Positions 34,666-44,430 of a stretch of DNA of 64,000 nt are shown here, one piece after another; within the stretch, counting starts at the first letter, position 1, and every line of letters starts with the position of its first letter. Below the pieces are notes generated by a model. That model searched no databases and had not been told where the DNA came from. It saw only the letters and a program-made list of their open reading frames with translations. Made by a program: the position numbers and the translations under genes. The DNA comes from Ariolimax columbianus (Eukaryota; Mollusca; Gastropoda; Stylommatophora; Arionidae), in the NCBI GenBank assembly GCA_036924085.1, contig JAVGWX010000002.1:151342071-151406070 (forward strand). The letters run 5' to 3'.

Positions 34666-34689
34666 TTCAATGCCACCTAATTGTGTGAT

Positions 34690-35383
34690 AATTAAACACG
34701 ACTATGTGCCACGAAGTATGGGGCAAAGACAGATCCGCTGGTGTAGTTTTGTTACTAAGGATGGCATGATAGTTTATAGAACACCATATTTCAGAGCCAT
34801 GTATGAGACGGAGCTCAAAACTAACCTTTCATATTTGTGTATGGTTAATTAACGAAATATGAAGGTAACTTTTAGAATTAGCCTTGTAGTAACTGAGTGT
34901 AGAGAGCACGCTTGACGTCCCTAAACAGCTGATTACTAGTAAGAGATGTGCTCAGAAAGTATTGGTCCACAAATTTACTGTCCACCAAATTTGATTAACA
35001 ATGTGAAAGTTACGTAAGGAAAAGCTGAATGTAAATGTTTTTTTTTCCATTAACTACTACAGTCTTAGACCAGGGAGAAACAAGTATGACTTTTCGGTAC
35101 CAGCTCGTAACCATGTTGATGTTACATCTGTGGTCGATTGCGAGACGACTTCGAGGAAAGCATTGTGTGCATACCTTGAAATAATCTAAAAACCTTGACA
35201 ATTCTCAATGCACTTTATGGAAACAACTTTTCAGTCAGCTAATCATTTCATTAATGAAGCACTAAAACATCTTCATGGATCATAAAAAAGCCGTCTAGCT
35301 AATTTTATTCAAGGTTGAAGGGCTCTTCCTTACAAGACCCAGCCAACCTAATGATCTTATTCAACTCTCTTTGAACTTGCATT
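34690..35383. other. no recognisable gene
   Basis: Short frames only, with no family-like text. Confidence 0.5.
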
Positions 35384-36953
35384 AGGAAAAACTACAAGCC
35401 TTATTGGAATGATGAATTGCAGAAAGCGGAAGACGAAGTCTCAAATGCTAGGAACATAGCAGAGAGATAACAATCTATGGAGGCAAATATCGCCCTCAAA
35501 GCCACCACAGCGAAATACAAATACACTCTAAACCAAATAACAAGAGAAAGCTGGAAAAACAAAACAGAAAGCCTCAATTTAGATAACGATGGGAAAAAAT
35601 TAAGAAAGTTAGTCAGAGCCATGAATGACGAAACTCCATCAAACAAACAAATTACCATCAAGCAGGGTACCAACATGCTCACTGGAAAAAAAGCAGCAAA
35701 CGCCTTTGTTGAACATTATGCCAGAGCAAACCACATCGATGTCTCTGCAGATAGGCATACAAACATTAGGGAAGAACAAAATGAGCACGACAACATCAAT
35801 ATGGCACCAGAGGAGCACATGATGGCAAAATTAACAATGAATGAAATGGAAGAGGCCATGATAACTTTAAAGAAAAATAAATCACCCAGAAAAGATAGGG
35901 AAACTAACGAGATGCTGAAGGGGCTGGGCCAAACAGCAAAGAGGAAGTTATTATTAGTCCTGAACCAAAACTGGAAAAGAGGTATTGTACCTCAGGCATG
36001 GAAAGATGCAGTACTTGTACCAGTACCAAAGAAAGGAAAAGATAAAACAGATCCAAATGGATACATGACTATCAGTCTACTGAGATGTGTATAAAAACTG
36101 ATGGAACGTATGATAAACACCAGACTGATGTGGCATCTTAAAGAAAAACACATACTAATTCCACAGCAAGCAGACTTTAGACAGCACAAATCCACTTAGG
36201 ATCAGATCACCCTAATAGCCCAGCAAAATAGAGGATGCCTACCAGAAGCAAAAACACACAGTAGCGGTTTGGGTGGATCTAGAAAAGGCATTTGACAAAG
36301 TCTTGAAATAGGGACTTAATGTCAAGCTACGAAGAAGTGAAGTTTGTGGGAAAATGTACGAATGGATCAGCCACTACCTAAAAAAAAAAAAACGGCCAGA
36401 GTTCAAGTACACGGCAGATGAGCAAAAAGGTGACACTTCAGCAGGGTATTCCCCAAGGGGGAGTACTGTCACCCACACTCTTCCTGGTGTATATAAATAA
36501 CAAAACAGAGAATATACCAAGAAGAATCCATAGCTCAATGTTTGCAGACGATCTGGCTATGTGGACCTCTGAAAAGAATCTCACCATAGAAAGTAATCGG
36601 ATGCAGCAGGCCCTAACATCGCTGGAAGAGTGGGCGAACTCATGGCTGGTCCACATGTACAATATTCTCGCTTTCAATCAAACCCCAAAACACCAAATTA
36701 AGTCTAAATGGCAAATTCCTACAGCCAAACGACAACCCAAACTATCTGGGAGTCACATTTGATCGGCGCATGACATGGACAAGTCAGATCGAGAGAAACA
36801 GAATGAGAGCCAGAGAAAGAATGGCAATCATGAGGAAACTTGCTGGCACAAACTGGGGAGCAGACGAAAGTATACTGAAGAAACTGTACACTGGAAGAGT
36901 GAGACCAGTTCTCGAGTATCGCATTGCGGCATGGACAACAGCAGCAAAGGCAC
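35384..36953 (+). mobile_element. LINE-A copy 3, plus-strand fragment, truncated at both ends
   Basis: Homology to other LINE-A copies begins in the linker (NYKPYWNDELQKAEDEV, about 35390), passes through the linker and RT (frame 35477-36094; PQQADFRQHKST near 36160; MFADDLAMWTSEKN at 36538) and thumb (LGVTFDRRMTWTSQIERNRM near 36750). It stops abruptly after AAWTTAAKA at 36953, where minus-strand LINE-A sequence begins. There is no 3' tail. Several frameshifts occur between 36190 and 36420. Confidence 0.92.
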
Positions 36954-37468
36954 ATATCGCCAGATCGTCTGCAAACATTGAGCTATGGACTCTTCTTGGT
37001 ATGTTCTCTGTAATGTCGTTTATATACACCAGGAAGAGTGTGGGTGACAGTACTCCCCCTTGGGGTACTCCCTGCTCGAGTGTCACCTTTTTGCTCATCT
37101 TCCCTTGTACTCGGACTCTGGTCGTTCTTTTTTTGAGGTAGTGGTTGATCCACTTGTACATTCTCCCACAAACTTCACTTTTCCTTAGCTTGACTCTAAG
37201 TCCGTCTTTCCAGACTTTGTCAAATGCCTTTTCCAGGTCCACCCAAACCGCTACTGTGTGTTTCTGTGCCTGGTAGGCATCTTCTATTTCCTGGGCTATG
37301 AGGATGACCTGGTCCTCAGTGGATCTGTGCTGTCTAAAGCCTGCTTGCTGGGGAATTAGTATTCGTTTTTCTTCCAGATGCCACATCAGTCTGGTGTTTA
37401 TCATACGTTCCATCAGCTTGCCGACACAGCTCAGTAGGCTGATAGGCCTGTATCCATTTGGATCTGTT
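36954..37468 (-). mobile_element. LINE-A copy 4, minus-strand RT fragment joined tail-to-tail to copy 3
   Basis: Reading from 37468 down gives ERMINTRLMWHLEEKRILIP, QQAGFRQHRSTEDQVILIAQ, WVDLEKAFDKVWKDGLRVKL, a GVPQGGVLSPTLFLVYINDI block and SSMFADDLAI, ending at the junction. This part is a single open frame (37413 to the junction) with motifs A and C intact. It overlaps in content with copy 3, so it is not the missing end of the same insertion. The two share the CATAGCTCAATG variant before the FADD codons, so they are of one subfamily. Confidence 0.92.
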
Positions 37469-37869
37469 TGATGGAAGAGGAAGATGGTCTTAATCAGTTA
37501 TTTATAAATGACCACGATGCATGTAGTCAGATATGAGTCATTAATTGCTGCATCTTCGCCTCTGCAGTGACCCCAACACTGCTGATCTTTTTGCCAGAGG
37601 CTGTATCCTAGCACGTATTTACATTCCTCAAGAGATTTTGTATCTATGTTTTCTACACGGTCTGTTTACTATCATGTTACACAGCAACTTTCACCTGCCG
37701 TTACGGCATTTGTGTAATAATACTACGTATGATTTTCTTGCTCACTGAGTACCGCTGAACTGATTTTCCTCCATGTACTCGGTTTCATTGTTTTATTCAG
37801 AATTCTGTCCTAATCTCTGTCTCTATTAATTCATATTCTTCAACGTCTCACCTCCTTCTCTAGTTTGAA
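37469..37869. other. no recognisable gene
   Basis: Nothing recognised between the LINE fragment and the CAT-rich repeat. Confidence 0.5.
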
Positions 37870-37884
37870 TGTCTTTGGTAGCAG

Positions 37885-38345
37885 ACTATCATCATCAACG
37901 TCACCACTCCCATCATCACCGTTACCACCAATCGTCACCATCATCACTACAGTCATGGTCACTAGGATACCCATCATCACTATCACCATTCCAAACAACA
38001 TCTACCACCACCGCCACGATCATCACCATCATCGTCATTGAGATGACTACCACCATCACTGCACTCATCACTACAATCATCACTGCAATCATCACTACCA
38101 CCATCACTGCAATCATCACTACCACCATCACTACAATCATCACTGCAATCATCACTACAATCATCACTGCAATCATCACTACTATCAACATCCCCATCAT
38201 CATCATTGCAGTCACCGCCACGCGCAATTTAACTATCCATATGATCACCATAAACATCGCCATCATCATTATTACCATCATGACCACCATCATTACAGCC
38301 ATCGCCACCATTAATATAATGATCACAATCAATACACTACGAAAG
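37885..38345. repeat. degenerate (ATC)n / ATCACTACA-type low-complexity tract
   Basis: About 460 bp dominated by CAT/ATC triplets with a 15-bp or longer local unit (ATCATCACTGCAATC). The long frames on both strands (Thr/Ile-rich on plus, Met/Val-rich on minus) are artefacts of the triplet repeat. Confidence 0.93.
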
Positions 38346-38642
38346 CCATGAACTGCTACTGTCGATCATGATTCCTGAAACAGGCATGAGACGGCCTAGA
38401 AATAACTAACATCCTAGAACTCGCGATCCGCGTACTTGTCTGCCTAAGATCTGCATAACATAAATTTGGACAAGAAACTTAACAGGAGAAGAGATCAGGG
38501 CGACCATTGTCGCAGGACAGAACGTCGTTACATCATCTATTCATAGTACTCATGGATAATGTGAGAGGGTCACTTGGATCTTATTTAGAATCCCGAACAA
38601 CGGGTCATTGAAAGCGAATTGTAACTGTCTTCATTCCATTTC
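38346..38642. other. no recognisable gene
   Basis: Short spacer before SINE copy 2; nothing recognised. Confidence 0.5.
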
Positions 38643-38655
38643 AAATAGGTCACTG
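38643..38655. repeat. 13-bp target-site duplication of SINE copy 2 (left; right at 38908-38920)
   Basis: AAATAGGTCACTG occurs perfectly on both sides. The A run before the right copy makes its left edge uncertain by one or two bases. Confidence 0.92.
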
Positions 38656-38907
38656 GGGACGGCGTGGCCTAGTGCTTAAGTGGCACGGCTCACAGCCCGA
38701 AGGTAGTGGGTTCGATCTCTATCACAGCACCGGCCGTTACCCCTAGGAAGCAAACCCTTAGAAAATGCAGGAGGAAACAGACATTTACATAAAATGCATG
38801 CTGAAGTCGGATGCACTGGGCCGACAGGGGCAAAATAAAAACCACAGTGCAATGCACACCGCCTTGGGGAATAGAGAAATAAGGCTAAAGCAAAAAAAAA
38901 CAACTAA
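38656..38907 (+). mobile_element. tRNA-derived SINE, copy 2
   Basis: Same family as the copy at 19908. It has an A box at 38665-38675, a B box at 38709-38719, the same body, and a shorter A-rich tail. AAATAGGTCACTG flanks it at 38643-38655 and 38908-38920. Divergence from copy 1 is a few percent by eye plus a small indel near 38845. Confidence 0.94.
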
Positions 38908-38920
38908 AAATAGGTCACTG

Positions 38921-39529
38921 AATAGTCAGGTACGAAGGAAACAAAGATATGAAAAGGAATTAATGACATTCTGATAGGACATCCGTGTTTTACTGGATCT
39001 CAGTCATTTCGATCAAATGCTGGTCTTGTTCGCAATGTAACTTTTCAGTCTGAAATCAGGTCAAGGAAAAGTTTATTAGGCAACGGACATAAATTAATGT
39101 CATTTATTATAGAATCGAGTTAATTACGATTGTTCTAAATGATGGACACGTGAAAATCACGTCTCAAACGAGAATTATTCCAAGACTTCTAACTGAAATT
39201 GCGGGTAGGGGTTTCTGTTTGTGGTTGTCCAGAATGATGGCGAGGAAGATACCAAAACCTGACCTACCGGTACTCAGGCTGCATTTTGATTAACACACGT
39301 CGTAACATCTCCTAGCTGGAGGATAACACGTGATCTTCACTTGTCAACTTAGGGCCTTTTTCAAATCCACCAGTTCTGTAACGACGAGGTGTCCAAAGAA
39401 ATGTTAGTAGATGCATTTTAGAAGTAAAGGGATAATTAAACAATTTAAGCTTTAGTCGTACGAATTGTCCATGCATTGGGGTAATTTAGGATCACCTGAT
39501 TAGTTTTAAATAGAAGCTATGGAAGGAGT
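38921..39529. other. no recognisable gene
   Basis: Nothing recognised. Confidence 0.5.
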
Positions 39530-40460
39530 GCGGAGCTTACCAGGCAGATGGTTGGTTGGCTGATTATTGATCCATAGGCATGTGACCTCTTGCCCTTTGA
39601 CCCAGCATCCCATAGTTATATCTGCATGTGTTTATGAGCTGTTGTTCAGTTAATTACAAGCGCCGAACATTCAACAAGATTATCCTCAACGGTTTCATAG
39701 AGATGTGTGCACATCCGGCACTCTGGAGTATGTTCTGGTTGGAGTATGTTTAAGTGACTGTTCATTTTTATGTTTTAAGTGCGTAGTCGGTAAATGGTGT
39801 TGTTTTATCTTCTTTTCAGGAGGTTGATGTTGTCTTTAAGATTTGTGATCACCATTTGTTTGTTGATTTCTATTCAAGTATTCTTTATTGCCAATCTATT
39901 CAGCAATACATCTTTGTTAGCACTCTTTAGTAGTTATTTGTCATTGCCATGTGCATTTGAGTAACTAGGGATTCAATGCATATCTATTCTGACTTCATTG
40001 GATGTGATACGTTTCTTGGCATATATGGATATTTGGATAAGTTCAGGCCTACAATGACCACCATCTTCTAGAGTTTGATAGACAGACGATGGATCTGAAT
40101 ACGATGCTTTGAGCTTTTTATGGGAACAGATCAAATACAGTTTAACTTCCAGTGCTGTTATTTCTGCATAGCACTTTGAACATATTCCCCCACCCCCACA
40201 GGTATCACATAACTCATCATATGTTCTGTATGTCTGGAAGCTCTGTCGACTCCATATCCCACTTTAAGTATTGCCTTAAAAACAGATAAATCAGCAAAGA
40301 CATGTATTCAGTCGTTCTCTGTGAAGCTATTAAATGATCTTCTGAATCAACATATCTCGTTGTAGTGAATGCTAGTTTTCTTTGTATTTCTGGCTTTTAC
40401 GGACATGTATGTGGTGGTACATATTTTGTTAGTCTCTCTATTATTTTTACTCTTGTCTGG
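39530..40460 (-). mobile_element. RNase H LINE relic of a family other than LINE-A
   Basis: Read on the minus strand with frame changes: AEITALEVKLYLICSHKKLK (about 40170-40110, the Glu block of RNase H), QTLEDGGHCRPELIQI (about 40085-40035), TSNEVRIDM (about 40010) and a block resembling W-I-P-S-H-x-N-x-x-G-N (about 39970). Further down lies PECRMCTHLYETVEDNLVEC (about 39733-39670), the Cys-rich tail with C-x2-C spacing. The order matches RNase H plus C-terminal motif of I-group LINEs, but the words differ from LINE-A. Very degraded; ends are approximate. Confidence 0.6.
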
Positions 40461-40923
40461 GGTGGGATATTTGTCTTAAATGTATCTAACAAGGTGGATG
40501 GCTGACTTGTGTTTTATGTATAGTGGTATAATGGGGGAGGGGGGGGGGGTTTCCTATGGTCGTTCTTCTCATCTCATAATCTCCTATAGCGACCACGCCT
40601 CTTCATATCCCATGGAGATCTAATTGTAAATTCAGGTGAATTTCGCACGTATCTGTGGGTGTTGATCTCATTGCTCTAATAATAATGTGAACGGCATTAT
40701 TGTGCCCTATGTCCGGATATTCTAGATTAGCCCCCGAAGGACGGTAGGAGACAGATAAAAAAGTGATGTTTCAGAGATTGAAGACCAGATTTGGCAGGAA
40801 GGCAAATCCATAGTGCGTGTAGAGTTCATTGCGTTAACTCTCCAAGTCGTCATTTTTGGGAGCCTCACGTAGCTTACAGCTAAATTGGAACCTCGAAGAC
40901 CCTGAGGATACACCCACATGTCT
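40461..40923. other. no recognisable gene
   Basis: It contains a G-rich run at about 40531-40549. It could include more of the LINE relic to its left, but I cannot read motifs. Confidence 0.45.
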
Positions 40924-41228
40924 CTAGCTGACACTGACTGACATACTTTAAAAAGTATATGTCCATCGTCAATGTGTCTCGATCTATGTCAAAAGACAAA
41001 CAGTGGTTCGTGTCAGAAAAATGAGTACTCTCATTTTTCTGACACGAACCACTGTTTGTCTTTTGACAGATCGAGACACATTGACGTCTCATTCTTCTGA
41101 CACGAACCACTGTTTGTCTTTTGACATAGATCGAGACACATTGACGTCTCATTTTTCTGACACGAACCACTGTTTGTCTTTTGACATAGATCGAGACACA
41201 TTGACGATGGACACATGTGTCAGCTAAG
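40924..41228. repeat. foldback structure: one inverted and three direct 58-60-bp units with matching ends
   Basis: The left arm (about 40964-41028) is the inverse of three direct units at about 41033-41212, each containing TCTGACACGAACCACTG. The whole is bounded by TAGCTGACA near 40925 and its inverse TGTCAGCTA near 41218, both next to TGTCCATCGTCAATG in inverse orientation. Left and first right arm would form a hairpin of about 60 bp with a few mismatches, its centre near 41031. All frames here read the repeat. Confidence 0.88.
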
Positions 41229-42119
41229 GGTGTAAAAAGCAGTCGCTTCTGTATCTGATGACAAAAAGTGTGCGTGTAAAGCACGTGTATCGCTATCCCG
41301 TGTCAGAGTTAGGTGTAAGCAAAACGTCAGTGATCTCATACTTTAGGCACGAAACCCAAGGATATATTTATACCACAGACACATATGAACGATCGATTCT
41401 GACAGCATGTCAGAAATCAAGACACGTTACAAGAGACGACGACAAGAATATTGCTATTAATTAAATTGTGTTGCTAGATGGAGAAATAGATTACAATTTT
41501 TAAAAGATTTTAACCTGGTTATATACTATAACAGAAACGACTCGTGTTAAATGCAAACACCCTCTAAAAAGTGCAGTTTTAATTATGATAGCTCAGTATT
41601 GAATTATTTTGATCATTTCAAGTTTTGCACTAACATGCATTCTTTATTCTGAAGAGAATATGTTTTTGAGGGGAATCTGTGTTTTTTTGAAAGAAGTGAT
41701 TCGTGGAATATTATTTAATCTAAGGAGATAATCTGCTGCAATCATGTCACTAACGCATGCAAGGAGAGAACCAAGAAGTAATCAGTGGGCTACTGAAAGA
41801 TAAAGACATTGTATCGGTGCATGTGTTTGTCGATGATGTGGCCTTGATTACTATTTATTCCGAGCAGCGAGTCAAGTATCTAGACCCCGAAGACGAACCA
41901 ACACCCGCTGAGATGACAGCATTAGACAGTCATCAATAGACGGGTGAATAGGGTAAAACTCAGGACAAGAGGAAGACAGCTGATAGAAAGGCCTGGTGCT
42001 CTTCTGATAAACCTCTACAGAAGAGTACAAGAGTAGTGACTAATATAACATCAGACCAACAATATAATCACTGTCATCTACAACATCAGAACAACACTAT
42101 AATTAATTTCATCATTAGC
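41229..42119. other. no recognisable gene
   Basis: A short frame at 41757-41939 contains FVDDVALI, which recalls an RT active site, but the flanking text does not fit. Otherwise nothing. Confidence 0.5.
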
Positions 42120-42124
42120 ATCAA

Positions 42125-42435
42125 CACTATAATCAGTGTCATATATAACATTACACCAACACTATAATCAATGTCATATATAACATCACACCAACACTAT
42201 AATCAGTGTCATCTATAACATCACACCAACACTATAATCAATGACATATATAACATCACACGAACACTACAACCAATGGCATCATTAACATCAACACTAT
42301 AATCAGTGTTATCATTAACATCAACACTATAATCAGTGTTATCATTAACATCAACACTATAATCAGTGTTATCATTAACACCAACACTATAATCAGTGTT
42401 ATCACTAACATCAACACCAACACTATAATCAAAGC
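42125..42435. repeat. two related tandem arrays, 35-bp then 30-bp units
   Basis: AATCA(G/A)TGTC-type units start at 42131, 42166, 42201 and 42236 (35 bp). AATCAGTGTT units start at 42301, 42331, 42361 and 42391 (30 bp). The units share ACACTATAATCA and ATAACATCA-like words and differ by a 5-bp indel. Confidence 0.9.
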
Positions 42436-42486
42436 CATCAATAACATCATCATCTTCTTCTTCATCTCGTTCGCTACGTCGGTTGT

Positions 42487-42636
42487 ATTACGTCTACACG
42501 TTGCCTAACGCTCTGTATAACGGGTGATGTGATGTTATTACGTGTACACGTTGCCTAAATCTCTGTATAGCGGTTGATGTGATAGTATTACGTCTACACG
42601 TTGCCTAACGCTATGTATAGCGGTTGATGTGATGGA
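42487..42636. repeat. 50-bp tandem repeat, 3 units
   Basis: Units start at 42487, 42537 and 42587 with ATTACGT(C/G)TACACGTTGCC. The array abuts the C-terminal LINE relic at 42640-42800 and continues its minus-strand 3' direction. Confidence 0.93.
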
Positions 42637-42639
42637 GAG

Positions 42640-42800
42640 TTCTTCAATGCTCCCCAACAGGTTTATGTGGAGGTTCGTCTTCCCGGTTCGGTGCTCACTA
42701 CCCAATTGGCTAAGCATACGACAGTTTTGCAGGATATGTCCGGCTGGCAGTGCTGGTTACCCCAGTATACAAATGAGTGATCAAACAAGTTGTATCCTGT
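42640..42800 (-). pseudogene. C-terminal tail of an RNase H LINE
   Basis: The minus-strand frame reads GHILQNCRMLSQLGSEHRTG followed by KTNLHINLLGSIEELS. This matches the end of RNase H LINEs, E/G-H-I-L-Q-x-C-P-L ... L-x-x-x-L-W-G-S-x-E-D-L, which the LINE-A tail also follows (AEHLLQNCP ... KLYGSGDSL). Only about 45 residues are readable; upstream domains are missing or unreadable. Confidence 0.6.
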
Positions 42801-43324
42801 GTATGTGCACATTAAATATATTGTGTTCTCTTCTCATGTGGAAAAACATTGATATCATTATCATCACTTTCATCAATATCATCACCATCATTCATTGTAG
42901 TTATATTTACATGATTATCGGCATCACCGACATCAGTTGAACAATTAACATAATCATCATACTCGTTATCTGTATCATCGTCATCACATCTTATATCACA
43001 ATAACGGCTAACGTGCATCAGTTCCTCTGCAACGTCGGTTTCACATTGTTTAACACAGATTGTTTTTCACACACATTTGTACCTTTTCTATCTCTGACAC
43101 TTTTTATTTGTTTTATGTTATTCAGTTTTCTTCCGAGTTACATGATTTTTCTGGTCTTTTCTATTCACATTTGTCCTGTCATTGTGTATCCGATAATACA
43201 ATAGTATCTCTGGTACATCCTCTATTCACAAAGCTTTGAACCACTGAATTCCTTACATATTCTGTGAAGATTTTTTTACGAAGAAGTTTTATCCTCCACC
43301 TTTCTATATCGTCCAATCTAACTA
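42801..43324. other. no gene; ATC-rich tract then AT-rich spacer
   Basis: 42845-42995 is rich in ATC/CAT triplets. The frames on it are repeat artefacts. The remainder shows nothing recognisable. Confidence 0.55.
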
Positions 43325-43977
43325 TATGGGATGGGCTTTGGTGTTGTTACGGTGTTCCTAGGGTCTTCGCTCATTTTTGGTTTGGCTATTTCTGCAAAGT
43401 TTCTCGGCTTTAGTTTCCCGTTTCCAAATCTATTTAGTCTTTGATGCATTGGATGGTCTGTCAGTCTTCTGAGTTTCTCTGCTTGCTGCTGGGCTCTGCA
43501 GTCTCTTCTGTCGGTATGGATTGCAGATTTGTAATCTTTTCGAGTTCTACAATTGGCGTTGACTTCATGCCTCCTGTTATAACTCTCATGGCTTGGTTTT
43601 GAAGTTTACTGATTTTATCGAAGTTAGCCGTTGCTGCTGTTGTCCGTGCCAAAATGCCATACTCGAGAACTGGTCTCACTCTTCCAGTGTACAGTTTCTT
43701 TAGTATACTTTCGTCTGCTCCCCAGGTTGTGCCAGCAAGTTTCCTCATGATTGCCATTCTTTCTCTGGCTCTCATTCGGTTTCTCTCGACCTGACTTTTC
43801 CATGTTATGCGCCGATCAAATGTGACTCCCAAGTAGTTTGGGTTGTAGTTTGGCCGCAGATATCTGCCGTTAAGACTTATTTTGGTGTTCTGTGGTTTAT
43901 TTGAAAGCGAGAATATCGTACATGTTGTTTTTTCCTCATTTATTTTGACCAGCAAAGAGTTCGCCCACTCCTCTCAC
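43325..43977 (-). mobile_element. LINE-A copy 5, internal fragment without either end
   Basis: The minus-strand reading covers the RT thumb and connection only: NEEKTTCTIFSLSNKPQNTK (from about 43945), YLGVTFDRRITWKSQVERNR, KKLYTGRVRPVLEYGI and NQAMRVITGGMKSTPIVELE. Homology starts at 43977 just after the FADD region and ends near 43325 before RNase H. No GAA tail or target duplication. The open frame is 43955-43461. Confidence 0.92.
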
Positions 43978-44074
43978 GAGAAAGGTTCTATTCGAGTTCC
44001 TCGAGAAGATCAGCTAAACTACTGACACGCTTATGATTATGTTTACACACTGATGTGACGCATGTTATCTGTGG

Positions 44075-44154
44075 AATAGCTTCAGCGTTCAATTGTCAGC
44101 AAAAAATATGTGCTAATAGCTTCAGCGTTCAATTGTAAGCAAATAATATGTGCT
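44075..44154. repeat. 40-bp tandem duplication
   Basis: AATAGCTTCAGCGTTCAATT starts at 44075 and again at 44115; the two units differ at a few positions. Confidence 0.92.
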
Positions 44155-44337
44155 AATATTTGGTCATCGTGACCAGATTTGATCTAGTGCACCCTAGCTG
44201 TATAATCCTGTACACAAATGGATATGTCCACGTTTAAGCTGGGCGGATAATTACTGCAAATTCGATTAACTTTCTGTCAGAATCGCTATTAACACAAATA
44301 TGCTTAAGGTGTGGATTGTGTTTAGCTTTTTTACTTT

Positions 44338-44349
44338 AAATGCACGTTC
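44338..44349. repeat. 12-bp target-site duplication of LINE-A copy 6 (left; right at 47012-47023)
   Basis: AAATGCACGTTC is found before the (TTC)n tail and again beyond the 5' end of the element. The last three bases on the left merge with the tail. Confidence 0.92.
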
Positions 44350-44430
44350 TTCTTCTTCTTCTTCTTCTTATTCTTCTTCTTCTTCTTCTTCTTCTTCTTC
44401 TTCTTCTTCTTCTTCTTCTTCTTCTTCTTC
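44347..44430. repeat. (TTC)28 microsatellite = expanded 3' tail of LINE-A copy 6
   Basis: 84 bp of TTC with a single TTA interruption. It lies exactly where the other copies have a (GAA)4-5 tail on the sense strand. Confidence 0.95.

Noticed and set aside
37869..38351. Long open frames on both strands (Thr/Ile-rich and Met/Val-rich)
   Set aside because: Both come from a degenerate ATC/CAT triplet tract; composition keeps all frames open.
41757..41939. Possible RT active site (FVDDVALI)
   Set aside because: Flanking residues do not fit any RT block on either side, and no other RT motif is near.
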